A stretch of 64,000 nucleotides of DNA from Membranipora membranacea (Eukaryota > Bryozoa > Gymnolaemata > Cheilostomatida > Membraniporidae): positions 124,001-188,000 of the forward strand of contig OU612075.1 of the NCBI GenBank assembly GCA_914767715.1, in the 5' to 3' direction. Shown piece by piece: positions 14,101 to 27,100 of the stretch (within the stretch, counting starts at the first letter, position 1; each line of letters starts with the position of its first letter). The notes beneath the pieces were generated by a model that saw nothing but the letters and a program-made list of their open reading frames with translations, made no database searches and was not told the origin of the DNA. The translations under genes were made by a program, and so were the position numbers.

Positions 14101-17100
14101 CCCTAGTGAAGTAAACCTTAGCTAGAGTCTGGTCTGCTGCCAGATTAAGATTAAGGCTGACGCGAAGTTTGCTAACATTATATTTTGGCTGACTATGATG
14201 GGAGTCAATAAAAAGCGAAGGGGGTGTGTAACTTAGCTAGATGTGCGCAATGGCAAGCTTGTAATCCTGCCCAAACTTAGCTCCTCTATAGAGCCTTAGT
14301 CAAAGGCGACGTAAAGCAACGCAAATTCTCTTTCATGGTTGAAAGTTGGCATGGATATTAAAAGCTGTTCAGTGAGGGGTGCGGGAGGTTAGCTGGAATC
14401 CAGAACAAAAAATGTTGTTACTCTATAACAGTATTACGCCATTGTAGAATATGGTATATGCTAGAAAAAAACCTCACAGCTCTGATCCACGGCTCTATTA
14501 CTTACGAGGCGAGACCCTCAGATGGGAACATGAAGCCTGTAGCATCCTCCAGACTATCCGAGCCGATGTACACATGGCAATATTTCTACAATAATAAAAA
14601 TTATAAGTTATCTACTCTCTGAACATAATACTTTTAGAGAGGAGAACTTCTAATTACTAACGTGATTCAACAGACAATATTTGAGCAGCAGGGACTCCCT
14701 GATCTGAGAGGTACACAGGGTACTCTTTCCATTCCATCATCTATATTATCAAATCAGTGAGACTTCTGTCAATGAGAGTTTTATATAGCAGGAGGACCAC
14801 TCAGGTTATATATTTAGCTTATAACTCTTCTGACAAAGACACACACACCGATTATTCAAAAGGCCCAACTAGTCTTAGTCTACTATATATTTTTCACATC
14901 TGGACACAGAGATTTTCTCGTTGCGTCTGTAAGAGATAGTTCAGACAGAGACGTACAGAGAAGTGATGGTTTGTTTCTTTACCAACAATGTAGTACACTG
15001 TACATTTCTACACTAAGTGCTGGTACAAGGTCCCTTCCCGATGGTACAATATAACCTGGATATTGTGTGACAGTCAAACCTCAGAGTATACCATTAGTTT
15101 GAACCATGAGTTGTTAACCGACCGTAGGCAGTCCTTAACCTCAGCTGCAAACCTCTAGCCGACTAAGCAAGCAAACTATTAAGTTGAACTCTGCCCCCTT
15201 CAATTACAAAAGCTCAAGTGTTGAGAAGAATTATTCTTTCCGTAAGATTGGCCAACAGATAAAGCTGCACAATGAATTCTGTGTTGAGGCTCCCGTCAGT
15301 TCAACCTAGTACATGGAGAGGTTTCTGGTAGTTTACTATCAACCAGCTGAGTGCCAGGAACTCTCCACATATAACACAAGCCACTGGCACCGCTAGTCAT
15401 GAGAGTATCCAGTAGACTAGTGGGATGACTTAACCTTATAGAATTATTTCTTCTGACACTCCTCCTCGATCTCCTCACGTAACACTGGTGTAGAGTGAGG
15501 AGGGTGCTTACAAATTAATATTAGATATACCACTTTGAGAGGGGTTTGGATATCAACCTCATTGAAAGGGGTGGAGACCTACCACTTTGGGGAAGAGCTG
15601 ATAGAAGCATCGAGGTATGACGTCGTGTAGCTCATCAAAGCTGGTACACCGTCGGATCTGTAGCTCACAGTGCTGGAATCAAAATAGAGATATCAATATA
15701 AGGACCATCCCAAAGTATCACATCACTCGAGGTTCATCTCACTTTGTTACGGCCATGTTAGTAGTTCTGCTCGCTGACAGCAGGTTGTTGAGAGCATGTG
15801 GAGAAGGGGGGAGGCAGAGATTGACAGAGTATTTCTGCATAGAGTTCCCTGTGAAGGAGAAGGAAGCTCACATGTCTGATACTGAGTCATATACCTGGAG
15901 ACAGCTAAAGTCCGCACAAGAATAGCACACCCATTATTATCCAGCTAGTTAAAGATTTCCCATGTTAGTATCATGGGATTCCGCAATAATTACCTCATTA
16001 AAACTGCAACCCACCCCATCCCCAAGGAAAAATAGGTGAACCCAGGCTATTTATCTATCAGGCTTATTGTTTTCTGACACTGAACTTCTCGCCATATACT
16101 GATTAAACAAGATCATACTGATATGACAGTCTCGGTGTGGGGGGTATAACTTGAAATCTGCTGAGCTCATGATGACTGAAAAGTCTGTCCGAGTATCATG
16201 TCAAAATCACCACCAACCCTATCACTAGATCCTCATACAGGCAAATGTATCAAACCTGATCTACCCGATCACTTACTGATCTACCCGATCACTTACTGAT
16301 CTACCCGATCACTTACTGATCTACCCGATCACTTACTGAGCTGCTCTGGAGATAATTTGGGTCTCACATCTAACCTAACATTAAAAGTGATTGTAAAACA
16401 TAAAAAATGATAGCATCTTTTATCCTAGTGACATCTTGTGGAGCTGGACAGTTATTTGCTCACACAGGTTTTTAACGTAGATATTGATTTTATTATGTCC
16501 TTAATTATTTTCAACGAGTTCAGAGACTCTCCATGAAAAATATGTGAAATGAGAAGCTGATTTTGTGCAGCTTCTGTACACTTTTAAACCAGCTACAAGC
16601 CTGAGGAATGAATCGAGATAGAAGAGGCGGCAGAATAATATAAAACCAGGCTGGATCATCATAGAAGTTGAAGATTACAGTAACTCAGTCTCAGTATGTC
16701 TGACGCTGAGTAGGCTCTACCCTAAAAGAGTAAATATTTTGCCTTAGGAAAGGTTTGCCATTCTGCGCATGCTTGAATTGACTAAATTTAGAGTAGCCAA
16801 CATTAACTCATCCTCATTACAGTGCACTTCACTTAATTCAAACCTCTGGGGACAACAAAAAATTGTTCTAATTAAGCAGAGTCTGAATTAAGTGATATTA
16901 GAATGCATTGAGATCTGGCTGAAGGGACCAAGTTTCCTTGTGTGAATTAACAGGAGTTTTGAATTATAAAGTTTGAATTAACCAGCTTACACTGTATTTA
17001 ATATCTACCTACCTCCCTAAGCTAGCTAAAATTAAGTGCTAGCTAACATTCAGTGACCCCTTCTCTAGCTAAACTCTAGGGTAATTTACGGTACCATTCT

Positions 17101-20100
17101 TAAATGGCTTCCATCTCAGACATGACTTTATCACAATGATGTAAATTCTGGTAATAACTTAGATAATGTGACATTAGGAGAGGAGGAAAGTGTTAAGTCT
17201 CTGCTCAGTACAAGTATGTATCAGTGAAAGGCGGATAGTCAGATAGTCGGATAGTCAGATAGTCACTCTCCGATAGTTAATTTAATGTATCTCTGACACC
17301 AACAGCCTGTAAGGATTTAATTCAATGATCTCAATTATTGAAGACCTTGATATAATTTCTATGGCAGCATCAGAACGTAGTGTCATTATTGATTTTTATA
17401 TACCAGGTTTTAATTGTTTATACGACAGCTTTTCCATCCTAACATATTTACATAATATTGACTATCTAATTTAGGCAAACACACATCAAATGAAGTTCAT
17501 GTATCAACACCAAAGCCATCACCTGCAGATAAATTTTGTAGCCTGGGATCCAAGCTTAATAATAACACACAAAGTAGGGTTTTTATCTTGTCTTATAAGG
17601 CTATCCCGGGCAGCAGTGATATCTACCGATATACAATACTGACAAACAGAGACAGAGCAAGGAGTCCTCGGAGACAGAGGCAGACAGGCCTGGTGTCTGA
17701 AGAAAGCCATCAACTTATCAGATTTGTGTTTTTTGTGTAGAAGAACTGGAAATTTCGTCTCTTGCATCGTAATACCAAATATTATGTATACTGGTCATTG
17801 ATAATACCCTTATATTGTATCTCATAATGATGTTCTCTATGAACTTTATTTTAAATGTTGGGTTTATTGTTAGATGTTGATGTTAGATGTACACATACAA
17901 AGTGAATTTGAAATAATATTATTTAATTGAATTGAGCATTAATCAATTTAAAAATAATTAGCACATTTGACAGATGTACAACTTTGGCCAGCCGTTTAGA
18001 CGCAAGTACATGGTCACAAGCTCAGCAGGACTTGGGTCGGCCGTTAATAAGGTGACACCATCCTGATGATACTCTGAGGCTATCAGCGTATCACGATGGC
18101 CTCGCTTTGTTTATCAGAGCGGCCAGCTTTGAACAATTAGAACCCTCGGACAGATTAGGATTGTTAAGATGATAAGCTTATGTGTATATTATATCATAGT
18201 GTAAGTATATCATCAGTGTATGTGTGTGTGAGAGTAAGTGTACCCCCCTCCCCTCCTCCTGTGCGGTAAAGTGAAGTATACCCAAAAAAAATACCCATGT
18301 CTCAAAATAGATCACTTTCACTAACCATAAGCTAAGCTGACATGATAATGGATTATTATGCCTTATGATCGGGGGGGGTGGATGGGTAAATTACATTTTC
18401 TAGTCACTATTACTCTGTAGAATTTTATACATACACTGATCAGAGATAACTTTTATAACCAGGGATACACCTAACAGGTCTTTTATACATGCCCTGACCC
18501 GTGGGCGACAGCTTTGCTTACAGAACTTGAAGAAAAGGATATCAGAATATTCTCATCGCAGCGGTGAAAAATAAAAATCATCTTTCTGACACTTTAGAGT
18601 GAGAGTGCTCTCAATGCTTTACTTATTATGATTTAAATTATGAATACTGCATGGAGACAGCTTGAATGGCCCTACAGAGCACTAGCTGAGGCCTGAGGAG
18701 ATAACCTGGCAGCCTCATCTCTCTGCAAGCAGCATTTTGTCATATAAGTCATAGTCTGCAGGATAGACTCATATCAGGGGCGGATCTAGGGAGGGGGCAC
18801 TTGGACTGCACCGTCTTCACATTTACTTGCTTCAGAAACTGTAACCAAAAATTCCTATTTTATTCTCAGGTATTCTCAGGTATATTTGTTAGCCGAATAA
18901 ATTCAGGCACAATGTCTTATTGTCTGCATCCGTAGGTCATATGGGGAGGAGGGGGAGGAGGGGGAGGAGGGGAGGTGGGGGTAGAAATCTACAAGAATGT
19001 CCTGGTAGTCAAATTTAGGGGAACAGATATTATCTAAACAAAATATTTCTTATACAGTAATAAAATTTTTCGTTGCAAATGTATTCAATGAACGAACTAA
19101 TGATTAAAAAGCATTGATATAGTCAACTATGTATTAATACCATGATTGTGATGTGAAGTTACTATTGCATGATTTCATCCCATCTATTTACTCTCTTAGG
19201 TATCAATCAGCCGTGAAGTGAACTCGCCATTGACACAACTAAAGCACTGCTCGTAGGGTAAATCGTTAGTTGCTATTTGGACACATCAGATATTGAAATG
19301 TCAAGTTTATGAAGGTTATTAATGTTCTGCATGTATAAAGTCTGAACAGATGAACCGACCAGGAGAGGTGAGTCTGAACAGATGAACCGACCAGGAGAGG
19401 TGAATAACGTGTTGAGAGTTGGGAAATAGTGATGAGAAGTTAATACTTTTGATGTTTGTAACGGATTCAGAGATCATACAGGCTCACCCTCACAAGACAC
19501 ACCAACAGAAAACATACATGAGAATTATTAGATACTCATTTGACAGGACCCATATCCTGCTGCTGGAGACAGGACATATAACCCCGCTGCAGATAGTATT
19601 GATTATAATAGCTGCACTGTTAGTAAAATAAAACTCTTGATCTTCGGCCAGTTTATCGATTTTTTTTTTTTAAAGAGAAAGAAGATTATTATTTGTGCCC
19701 AAAATGGATCCAATGGTTCAAAATAATTGATTGGGTATCCACATCTATGACACTGCAAAGATTGAACAAAATCAATAATGAACCCGTTATAATCACGAAA
19801 TAGCTGAGCCCAGAATGAACAGCCCAGCCTCAGTGCACAGTCAGCCCACAATCCAACATTAAGTCCAGAGTAGAGGATTATGACTGACTCAGTACTGGGT
19901 TCTAGATTCAGCAATGAGCTGTGCTGAGCTGAGTTCAAACAAACAAAACACCAAGTATACTGTAAAAAGATAATCACAGTTATCATAATGACCAGTCTAT
20001 AACAACAACAAAACAACAACAACTATTCATGGATCATCGAATATAGAAAATTGGTTACAAAATGTTTTTTCTTATTCCAAGTGAGGATCTGAACTTTGAG

Positions 20101-21107
20101 GACAATAGCCTCAAATTCTTAATACTCCCTGGTACAGATTGTCAAATTTCAGGGTGTTATTAGCATATTGACAAACCATTTGCTCTAAAAAATTACCATA
20201 AGACAGCAATAACAGTGATGATATCAATCAGAGAGGGAGAGAACAAATATTACTGAGAAGTCTATGTTACACTTAGAAACAACCTTCGCTGTACCTAACC
20301 AAATGTCAGGAGAGTATCGCATCAGAAAACACTGCATGGCAAAACAGTAACCAATAATTTTCTGCTCAATTTTCCGCATGGAAGAAACTGACAGTAGTGG
20401 TTTTGTTTACCACATGTCACCTGTCACATGCGCCCTGAGCTCATCAAATGTCCTCCCTACTATCTTACTATCAAATATCCGATATCCTTATTCATTAATT
20501 TATAAATAAGTGTTTTATCGTGTTTGCATGAGCCTAGGTATATGCATGGTCCCCTAACAGCAGGATCAGAGTTCTTGCTTATATCATTGTCTGTCTTGCA
20601 TAGGTGATAAGTTCTCTCAGACTGGAGGCCGTAACTCACCCCAACTCATTCACTGCTCTACGGAACTATAGTATATGATGTTAGATTTCGGACCAAGGAT
20701 ACCCCTTAAAATTATAAAAAAAGGGAAACCTAGAGCAACGTTTACGCTTACATAGCATGTGGTTTGGATTGAATTAACTTAACCATGCAAAGTTTATCTT
20801 TTGTAGCATACCAGTCTAACTGTTTGTTGCAACTACCCAGTTGGAACTACATGCCTAAGATACTATGTGCTGTTGTTTAACTCTGGTTGTATTGGATTCA
20901 GTTGAGTGATAGGTTAACTATATGAGAGAAGGGGAATGAGAAACTCACCATTTGAAGTTCTGTGGTGACTTTTCCAGTGTCACTCCTTTTGCTAATAGTG
21001 ATTTCACCATCATCATTAGCATCTGCTGATCCAGCAAGTCCAATAGTACTTATGCTGCTGAGTCGATGGTAAATATTCCTAAAGAAGTCTACAACATAGT
21101 GTGCCAT
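275..21107 (-). CDS. Dual-GAF cyclic nucleotide phosphodiesterase, PDE5/10/11-like (5' part, 13 exons)
   Basis: Proposed exons, in transcript order: 20949-21107, 15583-15672, 14506-14585, 13811-13923, 12679-12707, 9881-9946, 6728-6802, 6000-6229, 5448-5562, 4510-4549, 1345-4269, 753-895, 275-440. Every junction has GT-AG ends and the phases agree throughout, giving one open frame of about 1410 residues that runs off the left edge. The order is a short N-terminal region, GAF-A, linker helix, a huge disordered insert, then GAF-B. The family hydrolyses cAMP and/or cGMP in the cytosol, with GAF domains as allosteric cyclic-nucleotide or dimerisation modules. The catalytic HD domain is not in the window, so enzyme activity is inferred from the GAF-B match alone. 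The start is the ATG at 21105-21107. The 5' half was copied to 42.7-45.2 kb, where it is dead. Exon edges are by eye; the tiny 29-nt exon and the giant exon's acceptor are the least certain. Confidence 0.75.
1345..4269 (-). CDS. Giant exon encoding a ~975-residue disordered insert between GAF-A and GAF-B
   Basis: The single exon of 2925 nt enters in phase 1 (minus-strand acceptor ending ACAAG) and leaves in phase 1 (donor GTACGT), both matching its neighbours. Its first ~15 residues ([15 protein letters not shown]) continue the helix after GAF-A. The rest is rich in Ser, Arg, Lys, Gln and Asn, has no recognisable fold and is probably disordered. At least six basic-basic-X-Ser sites are present, including RRRSIL, RRPSM, RRKSS, KRASN and KRMSY, which fit PKA/PKG consensus sites. 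A short tandem repeat occurs as KMEVVPYER followed by KMEIVPYEG. An open frame this long with no stop argues for real coding use. A hidden internal intron cannot be excluded. Confidence 0.75.
4510..9946 (-). CDS. GAF-A domain and linker-helix exons of the phosphodiesterase
   Basis: Five exons, 9881-9946, 6728-6802, 6000-6229, 5448-5562 and 4510-4549, join in frame. They encode a helix ([18 protein letters not shown]), a strand with [13 protein letters not shown], a segment with [16 protein letters not shown], and the closing strands [21 protein letters not shown]. This strand-helix order is that of a GAF domain. Exon 5448-5562 gives the exit helix ([17 protein letters not shown]) and a charged linker ending [10 protein letters not shown]; exon 4510-4549 continues it ([13 protein letters not shown]). 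I cannot see a clear NK-F-DE cyclic-nucleotide motif, so ligand binding by this GAF domain is open. The introns hold a fold-back element (4859-5375) and a SINE-like repeat (~5770-5990). Confidence 0.7.
4859..5375. repeat. Fold-back (inverted-repeat) element in an intron
   Basis: Two arms of roughly 185 nt, about 4859-5045 and 5190-5375, are reverse complements with scattered mismatches. Shared landmarks are AGTTTTCTGAGCTC at the outer ends, GGAGTTGTCCTCTCT in the middle and GAGGGTTAT further in. A spacer of about 145 nt separates them. No coding sequence is seen, so this is a MITE-like or fold-back element between phosphodiesterase exons 4510-4549 and 5448-5562. Confidence 0.7.
5770..5990 (+). 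repeat. tRNA-derived SINE-like element
   Basis: A RNA polymerase III B-box-like GGGTTCGAATCCCAC is followed by a non-tRNA body with GCATCAAATCACCGC. The 5' A-box part is weak and the full cloverleaf does not fold, so this is a SINE or tRNA relic, not a tRNA gene. The ends are approximate. Confidence 0.45.
8069..8111. repeat. AT dinucleotide microsatellite
   Basis: About 40 nt of alternating A and T with one small interruption. Confidence 0.9.
8884..8920. repeat. Palindromic hairpin, second copy
   Basis: CAGAGACTATAGATA and its reverse complement flank a few AT bases. The arms match the hairpin at 178-208. Confidence 0.7.
9575..9660. repeat. 15-nt tandem repeat
   Basis: Five imperfect copies of GTCAACCTCTACAGT in a row. 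No gene is associated. Confidence 0.8.
9947..12678. other. Phosphodiesterase intron, non-coding
   Basis: No supported exon or complete mobile element is seen. A G run lies near 11215-11228. The open stretch at 11171-11479 has no family resemblance and no splice support. Confidence 0.4.
12679..21107 (-). CDS. N-terminal exons of the phosphodiesterase
   Basis: Exons 20949-21107 (start ATG, protein begins [16 protein letters not shown]), 15583-15672, 14506-14585, 13811-13923 and 12679-12707 have matching phases (0, 0, 2, 1, 0 at successive exon ends). The middle exons read [19 protein letters not shown], then [19 protein letters not shown], then [19 protein letters not shown] do not recognise a named domain; the region may be a lead-in to GAF-A. 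Exons 1 to 3 are duplicated at 45047-45212, 43176-43265 and 42717-42796. In this copy exon 2 reads through TAT CAG, where the duplicate has TAT TAG, and exon 1 lacks the duplicate's 7-nt frameshift. This left copy is therefore the functional one. Confidence 0.65.
16259..16338. repeat. 20-nt tandem repeat, four perfect copies
   Basis: Four consecutive identical units of GATCTACCCGATCACTTACT. Confidence 0.95.
18942..18980 (+). repeat. G-rich GGGGGAGGA tract
   Basis: Several runs of three to five Gs are separated by A or GA on the plus strand, a layout able to form a G-quadruplex. It lies in the first phosphodiesterase intron. Confidence 0.6.
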
Positions 21108-24100
21108 CCTCCTCTATGTGTAGCATTGCTCTGTGACAATGTATTATCATGTCACTAATTTAATCATCCTCACTTGTTATGCACATGCCATGCCCATTGT
21201 TAACAATGTAACTTCAGTGTGTAAACACATCCCTTGATCTAATAAGCCCCGCCTTCATACGTCATTGATATTTAGACTAGTCAAAATGTGTTTGACATCC
21301 AAGCACAATAGAAACGCCCAGTGATGAACAGGTTGACATCCTAAATGATTTTGGTGGCTAAAGTTTAATCATTTCTTATAAAATAGAATTTTTTTTCTGA
21401 TGATTTGATGTGTAGCAAGTATGTTTAGCTTTATTACCTCACATTCTTTCATACTACAAGAGCCACACTATGGTTATGAGCAGACCAAGGAGTTAGAGGG
21501 ACTCCTTGAGCAGACCAGGCAAGGTTTCTAGCCTCAAGTTATCTCTTTTGCTCAGAGTTGTGGTGAATAAATCCAATTTGCCACTGCTGTGACTCTCTCT
21601 GGCAGGTCTAGCTTGTCAATCTCCAATTTGAACCTGATATTTGGTTTACTGTGAAATGCACAAACATGAATATACACAGATAAGTTATCTCAGTCGACAT
21701 AGTCTCCAGCACCAGCCCCAATGAATGTGACTTGGGAAGAAAGAAGCGAATGTTTCAAGGTTTTTAAACATCAAGGACAAGGTTAATGCAAAAAGCAGCA
21801 ATATGAGACAAGGAGTTAGTGAGACGCAGGTTTGTCATTACAAAATAAATTTCAGTTGGGAAACTCCTTTTCACAGGTCTACTCCAAAACCTGGGGCTTT
21901 GGCAATGTTTGACTGTCCCCAACAAAAACTCTTGTGGGCAGTCAAACATTCCCAAACTCCAAGGTTTTAGATTAGACCTGTGGTTTCAATCTTGAAAGCT
22001 ATAGCGGGTGTTATAGGATAGGATCACTGCAAACCTCCTCCGAGTCATGCAAATTGGTGAAGTGGAGATTTATACGGCAGACGTCATCAACATTCATCCG
22101 CATCCTGGTAGTACAATAATAAGGCACAACCAACAGTGACCATCATGTAAGACCTTACTTGTTTGCACCGCTTAATTGTGGAATAACGTTTGTTTGTATC
22201 GTTCGATAATTGTAGATCCTGCTGTGGCAGGTTAAACTACTGCTGCCACTCCACGATAATTAATTGAGACTTGAATCTCAGCATTGTCACCTAATGGGCA
22301 AATAATTTGCACGAACTGATCTTCAAAATCAGGGCATGAAATCTACGCACCAGCTAATGACGTGTACAGTATGCATTAGTAAGACGGTAACTACGTCACC
22401 GTGCCGGTAGATAATTAATTTCATACCCTAAGTTTGAAGATCAGTTTGTGCAAATTACTTGCTCATTAGGTGACCACACCAGACCACACCAGACCACACC
22501 AGACCACACCAGACCAGAAGAAGCATTTACTCTCTTGATATCAAGTACGTAACGGAATGGTGCTTTACCAAAAATTCTTATAATTGCATTTGTCGTCACA
22601 TTACTAGCTGACAATTCCATGTAGATCCCACTTCAACATTACAAAATACACTTAAGTTGTGAAACTCCTGTTGCATGAGCTTCAAGCTTGCAAGCCACTG
22701 GGTTGTATAATATAGGATCACAAACATACAGAAGCACACTGATATGATGCTTTATTTTCATGCCTTAAGTGATTTAAGACGTCATGTGGGCTTCATTGTT
22801 CCTGCTGAGCTATTTGGCTGATGTGATGTCTTGTGTAGGTTTGAATGCTATGACATCATACTAAGCCTTAACACCTAAGAATGCGATACAGCTCTAGTCT
22901 TCAAACATTGCAATTTATTTATCTGTTCTGAAAGAAAAACTCAACGATTTGTTGGCTACTGGTGTGTAAAGGCTCTTGAGAAATATTGTAAGCTATGAAC
23001 TGGTTGTCTTGCATAGACCTAAATCGTTTCACACAAAATAAAACATTTTTGGGGATATCAAGACACCAAAAACAATAGATTTTTATTGAACTGGGCCATT
23101 TTTGAAATGCAATTTTTGTCACACCTGTCGCCAGTGCCTTATTTTAGTACCTATTCAGATAGTATTAATTCTTTTAGTTCTCGCTTCTAAATTTTCTAAA
23201 ACTACCAAAATTACTTTACAGTAAATAACACAGGTGTGTGTGGTACATTACATGAAATCTATAAAAATCAAATGCTTAGGTTGTATTCATTTCCAACCGA
23301 GTCCTGCGCTTTTTGTATGAGATGATCTAGGTCTAAGGGGAGGGGGGGGGGGGGGGGTTTGCGTGTAAGGCAGTCTTGGGAGCCTAGTGCATAAACCTGT
23401 ATCAACTCATACAAAAAAAAACAAAAGCTTTTGTGGATATCAAGACATATCTGTCTCTCCAGTCACTTGACGTTGCAGGGCTGCTCAGTATCACAGCATG
23501 TTATATAGAGATTATGGTATTTGAATACTTCATCAAGTTTGTTTTGTTAAAGAGCAATCACCGCTATCCGCACTGATAATCAGAGAGTGAGCTCACAACT
23601 CTCATATTTTGAACAAATTTAGATTTTATGTAGTCTTGAGATATTGCATTACCCACCGATACCCAAAATATGCAGGCATCACCACCAGTACCAAACACGA
23701 CCCATCAACGCCCAGCCTACTGCATTGCACCTAAAGCGATATTGATCCAGTTTGCCTGAATTGTCATTACTTAAAAGTTGGGGCTTATTTATAAGTGAAG
23801 GGGAGCAATTCCAAATGCTAGCAAACTTAATCCGAGCTTCACCCACCGATTCCTAGCATTACCTACCAACACCCGATACCAAGTATTAGTATTGGTGCAA
23901 GGTCAAAAAACTAACATTAGATTGTCCTAACCAAAGATAATTTTCATTATTTAATCAACCAATGTCAGGCCTTCCCTATTATGAACATTCAGTATAACTC
24001 CTAATCTCTGCTTTTACTGTTCCACGCTACCTAGACCTGATAGTAGAATGGAGGACACTTGGTTGGTCTCCTACTTGATTTGATTGTAGATATCTGTGCT

Positions 24101-27100
24101 CAATTTTATTCATAATATTGATATCTTTGTTGTCTTTTGTAGTCAAAATTTGGAGTTGCCCCTTCTCGGCGCCAATAAATACAAGATGACTCCAGTCTGT
24201 ATACGTATACTGTATTTCCGTTTGGTGAAGGGCAACACTCTGGTGAGTTGCACACAAAACAATGACCAGGGTTTGTTACTGGGCCTTATTGTTCTTCGGT
24301 TAAGGAGAGGTGAACTCCTAGATCAAGAGTTAACCAAGGACTAACTGCACATATAAGTGTTAATAAATAAACTCTGAACCATTCAAATAAAGTCTCCTCC
24401 TGATATCCAGTTTAATTCTTTAGGAAAGCAAAGACAACCACCCCTCATATCAAAGCAAACTCATAACAATGAACAAAAACACCTGTTAAAATCTGTCACA
24501 GGGGAGGTAACGTATTCTAGATCCTTCTAAACCCTGGGTATTCGCGCTTTGAAATTCTCATTCAATAATGTTCTTGTGCGAGTAAATTAGGTTTTTTTGT
24601 TAACTGTTATTGAGAGTTTGATTTGATATGTACTGTTGTAGTCTGACCCCCCCCCCCCAGACTTTTGCCCCCGGCCGACGGCCCTCCGCCGTACTGTGGT
24701 TGTTTTTTTACTTTCCTAAACTCTGTATTTTTCTTAGAGCATACTCCCTGTGAGTGTGAGACAATTATCTTCTACCACCCAGCCAAGAATAACCTAATAC
24801 AGTTATATATAGTTAAAATCGTACATTGCGTCACATGGGTCACATAATACTTGCTAAGTTATTTCACGGGTGCGGTATTTTGTGTTGGTTTGATTGCTAA
24901 GCCTATGACATTTTACTAAACCTTGACACCTAAGACTGCCATGCAGCACTAGTCCAACATTGCAATTTATTTATCTGTTCTGACAGGAAAACTTGACAAT
25001 TTGCTGGCTACTGGTGCGTAAAGGCTCATGAGAAATATTATAAGCTATGAACTCGTTGTCCTGAGAGATTGCCCAGAGCATAGACCTAGATCATCCCACA
25101 AAAAAAACATTGGAAATACAATTTTTGTCACACCTGTCGCCAGTGCCTTATTTTAGTACCTATTCAGATAGTATTAAATTTTGTAAGTTCTCGCTTCATA
25201 AATTTCCAAAACTGTCACAATTACTTTACTTGAAATATATAAAAATCAGATGCTTAGGTTGTATTGATATCCAACCGAGTCCTGCGCTTTTTGTGTGAGA
25301 TGATCTTGGTCATGTACTTGGACTCAGGACTCACCCCAATTTATTTATCTGCTCCAAAAGTCGCTTTTAACGGGGGCATGTAACGTAGTCTTGAGAGCCC
25401 AGTGCGTAGACGCAGAAACAAAACGAAATTTTTTTGTGGAAAACAAGACACCCTAAACAATTGGTTTTTATTAAACTCATGTAATAAAACAAACTTTTGA
25501 ATCTCATGTTATGTACCCTTCAGAACTGGGTTACTTTTTGTAATGATAACAAAACTAGTTATCTATGCCCGACCGGAATGGGTGGTTATGGATGTATTGC
25601 TGTACAATAACAACAAATCACTGCCCTAGAATTCGAGAGTTCAAACTGATGTTTTTACATTTTTAACAGGACACATTGAAGGGCTTCATGTTGCCACAAT
25701 CTGAAAGGTGTCCCATGTTTTAATATGCTATATTATGGTCATTATCATGAATCTCATGTTTTATATCTTTTGGAACTGAGGAATTTTCGAAATGCAGTTT
25801 TCCAAAAACTCAAGAGTTCATTATAATTTTGTGCAACAGTTGTTTTGACCCTTCATGCCTGCACCCAAATTGTCATTGTGATCTTTCAGAACAAAGAGTA
25901 CTATGTTATGATGACAGACAGGTCAATGTTATGTAAATGTATGAGATTTACAAGTCTGATGCAGATATAGAGCTCATGTTATAAGATGACTTATCTACAA
26001 GAGCTGATCTGGTGTAATGTCTATCTAAAGAAGAGAGATCAATCTGAAGCTGAATTTTACTGCGTTGTTTTCTCCATCACAAGTTCACAAGTAACTATGT
26101 AAGGTTACGAAAGGTTATCTGCCCCTCCAGTCACTTGACATTGCAGGGCTGCTCAGTATCACAGGATGTTATAGAGAGGTTATGGTCTACACACTTTACC
26201 AAGCTTGTTTTGTTGTAGAGCGTCCAACACAATCTACACTGATAGTCAGAGAGTAAGCTGACAACTCTCATATTTACAGCAAATGTAGGTTTTCTGTAGT
26301 CTTGAGACATTGCATTACCCACTGATACCCAAAATATGCAGGCATCATCACTAGTACCAAGCATTGCCCATCAACGCCCAGTATACCACATCTCCCCTAG
26401 ATCGAGTTTGATCCAGTTTGCCTCAGGGGCTTATTTATCAGTGGAGGGAAGCTATTCCAAATGTAAGCGAACTAGAGCCAAACTTCATCTGCATTACCAC
26501 CCACCAACACCCAATACCAAGCATTAGTGTTGTTGCAAGGTCAAAAAACTAACATTTGATTGTCCTAACCAAAGATAATTTTCATTATTCAATCAACCAA
26601 TGTCAGGCCTTCCCTATAATGAACATTCAGTATAGGGAGGCTTGTTAAGACAGGCTAATTCTGGTGTAAGCTATATACCCTGGCTGTTAGTTGGTACATT
26701 TGTTTGAATATCTAATTGTACCTTCTGACATCTGTGGAACCCGATGGCCACACCACTGATACTACAGTATACATACATCCTGTTGGTACTGACACTGATC
26801 ACCTTCACACAATTCTCTGATAAGTATATAACTCAATATTATCTGATTATTGGAACACTCCGTTAGGTCTAAAATCCTTATCTAAAGTTGTCCTACATAT
26901 TAACACAAGTTTTGGCAAAGTCTTATTTCTTTATTATAAGCCTTGTCATTCAGCCAAAAAGGGTGGGCCCTTGACAAGGCTATATATTATGATATGAGCC
27001 TTGCATGATAAGGTTGCCAATAGAGGTTTATATAGATAACGTTATCACTATTGAAGTTGGCAGCTGTCAAATTATGTGAAACTGAGTGGGGATTTTATAT

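Larger units (their letters stand above)
15673..20948. other. Phosphodiesterase first intron, non-coding
   Basis: The intron holds a 20-nt tandem repeat (16259-16338), GATAGTC repeats near 17230-17270, a G-rich tract (18942-18980) and a 33-nt direct duplication at about 19339-19404 that is single in the 43.5 kb copy. No coding exon is supported. Confidence 0.45.

Noticed and set aside
16259-16338. Possible CRISPR-like array
   Set aside because: The four units are adjacent with no spacers, and the window is eukaryotic.
24027-24344. Open frames on both strands, repeated at 52081-52401
   Set aside because: Conservation is explained by the segmental duplication. There is no known motif, splice site or reading-frame preservation beyond that expected from recent copying.
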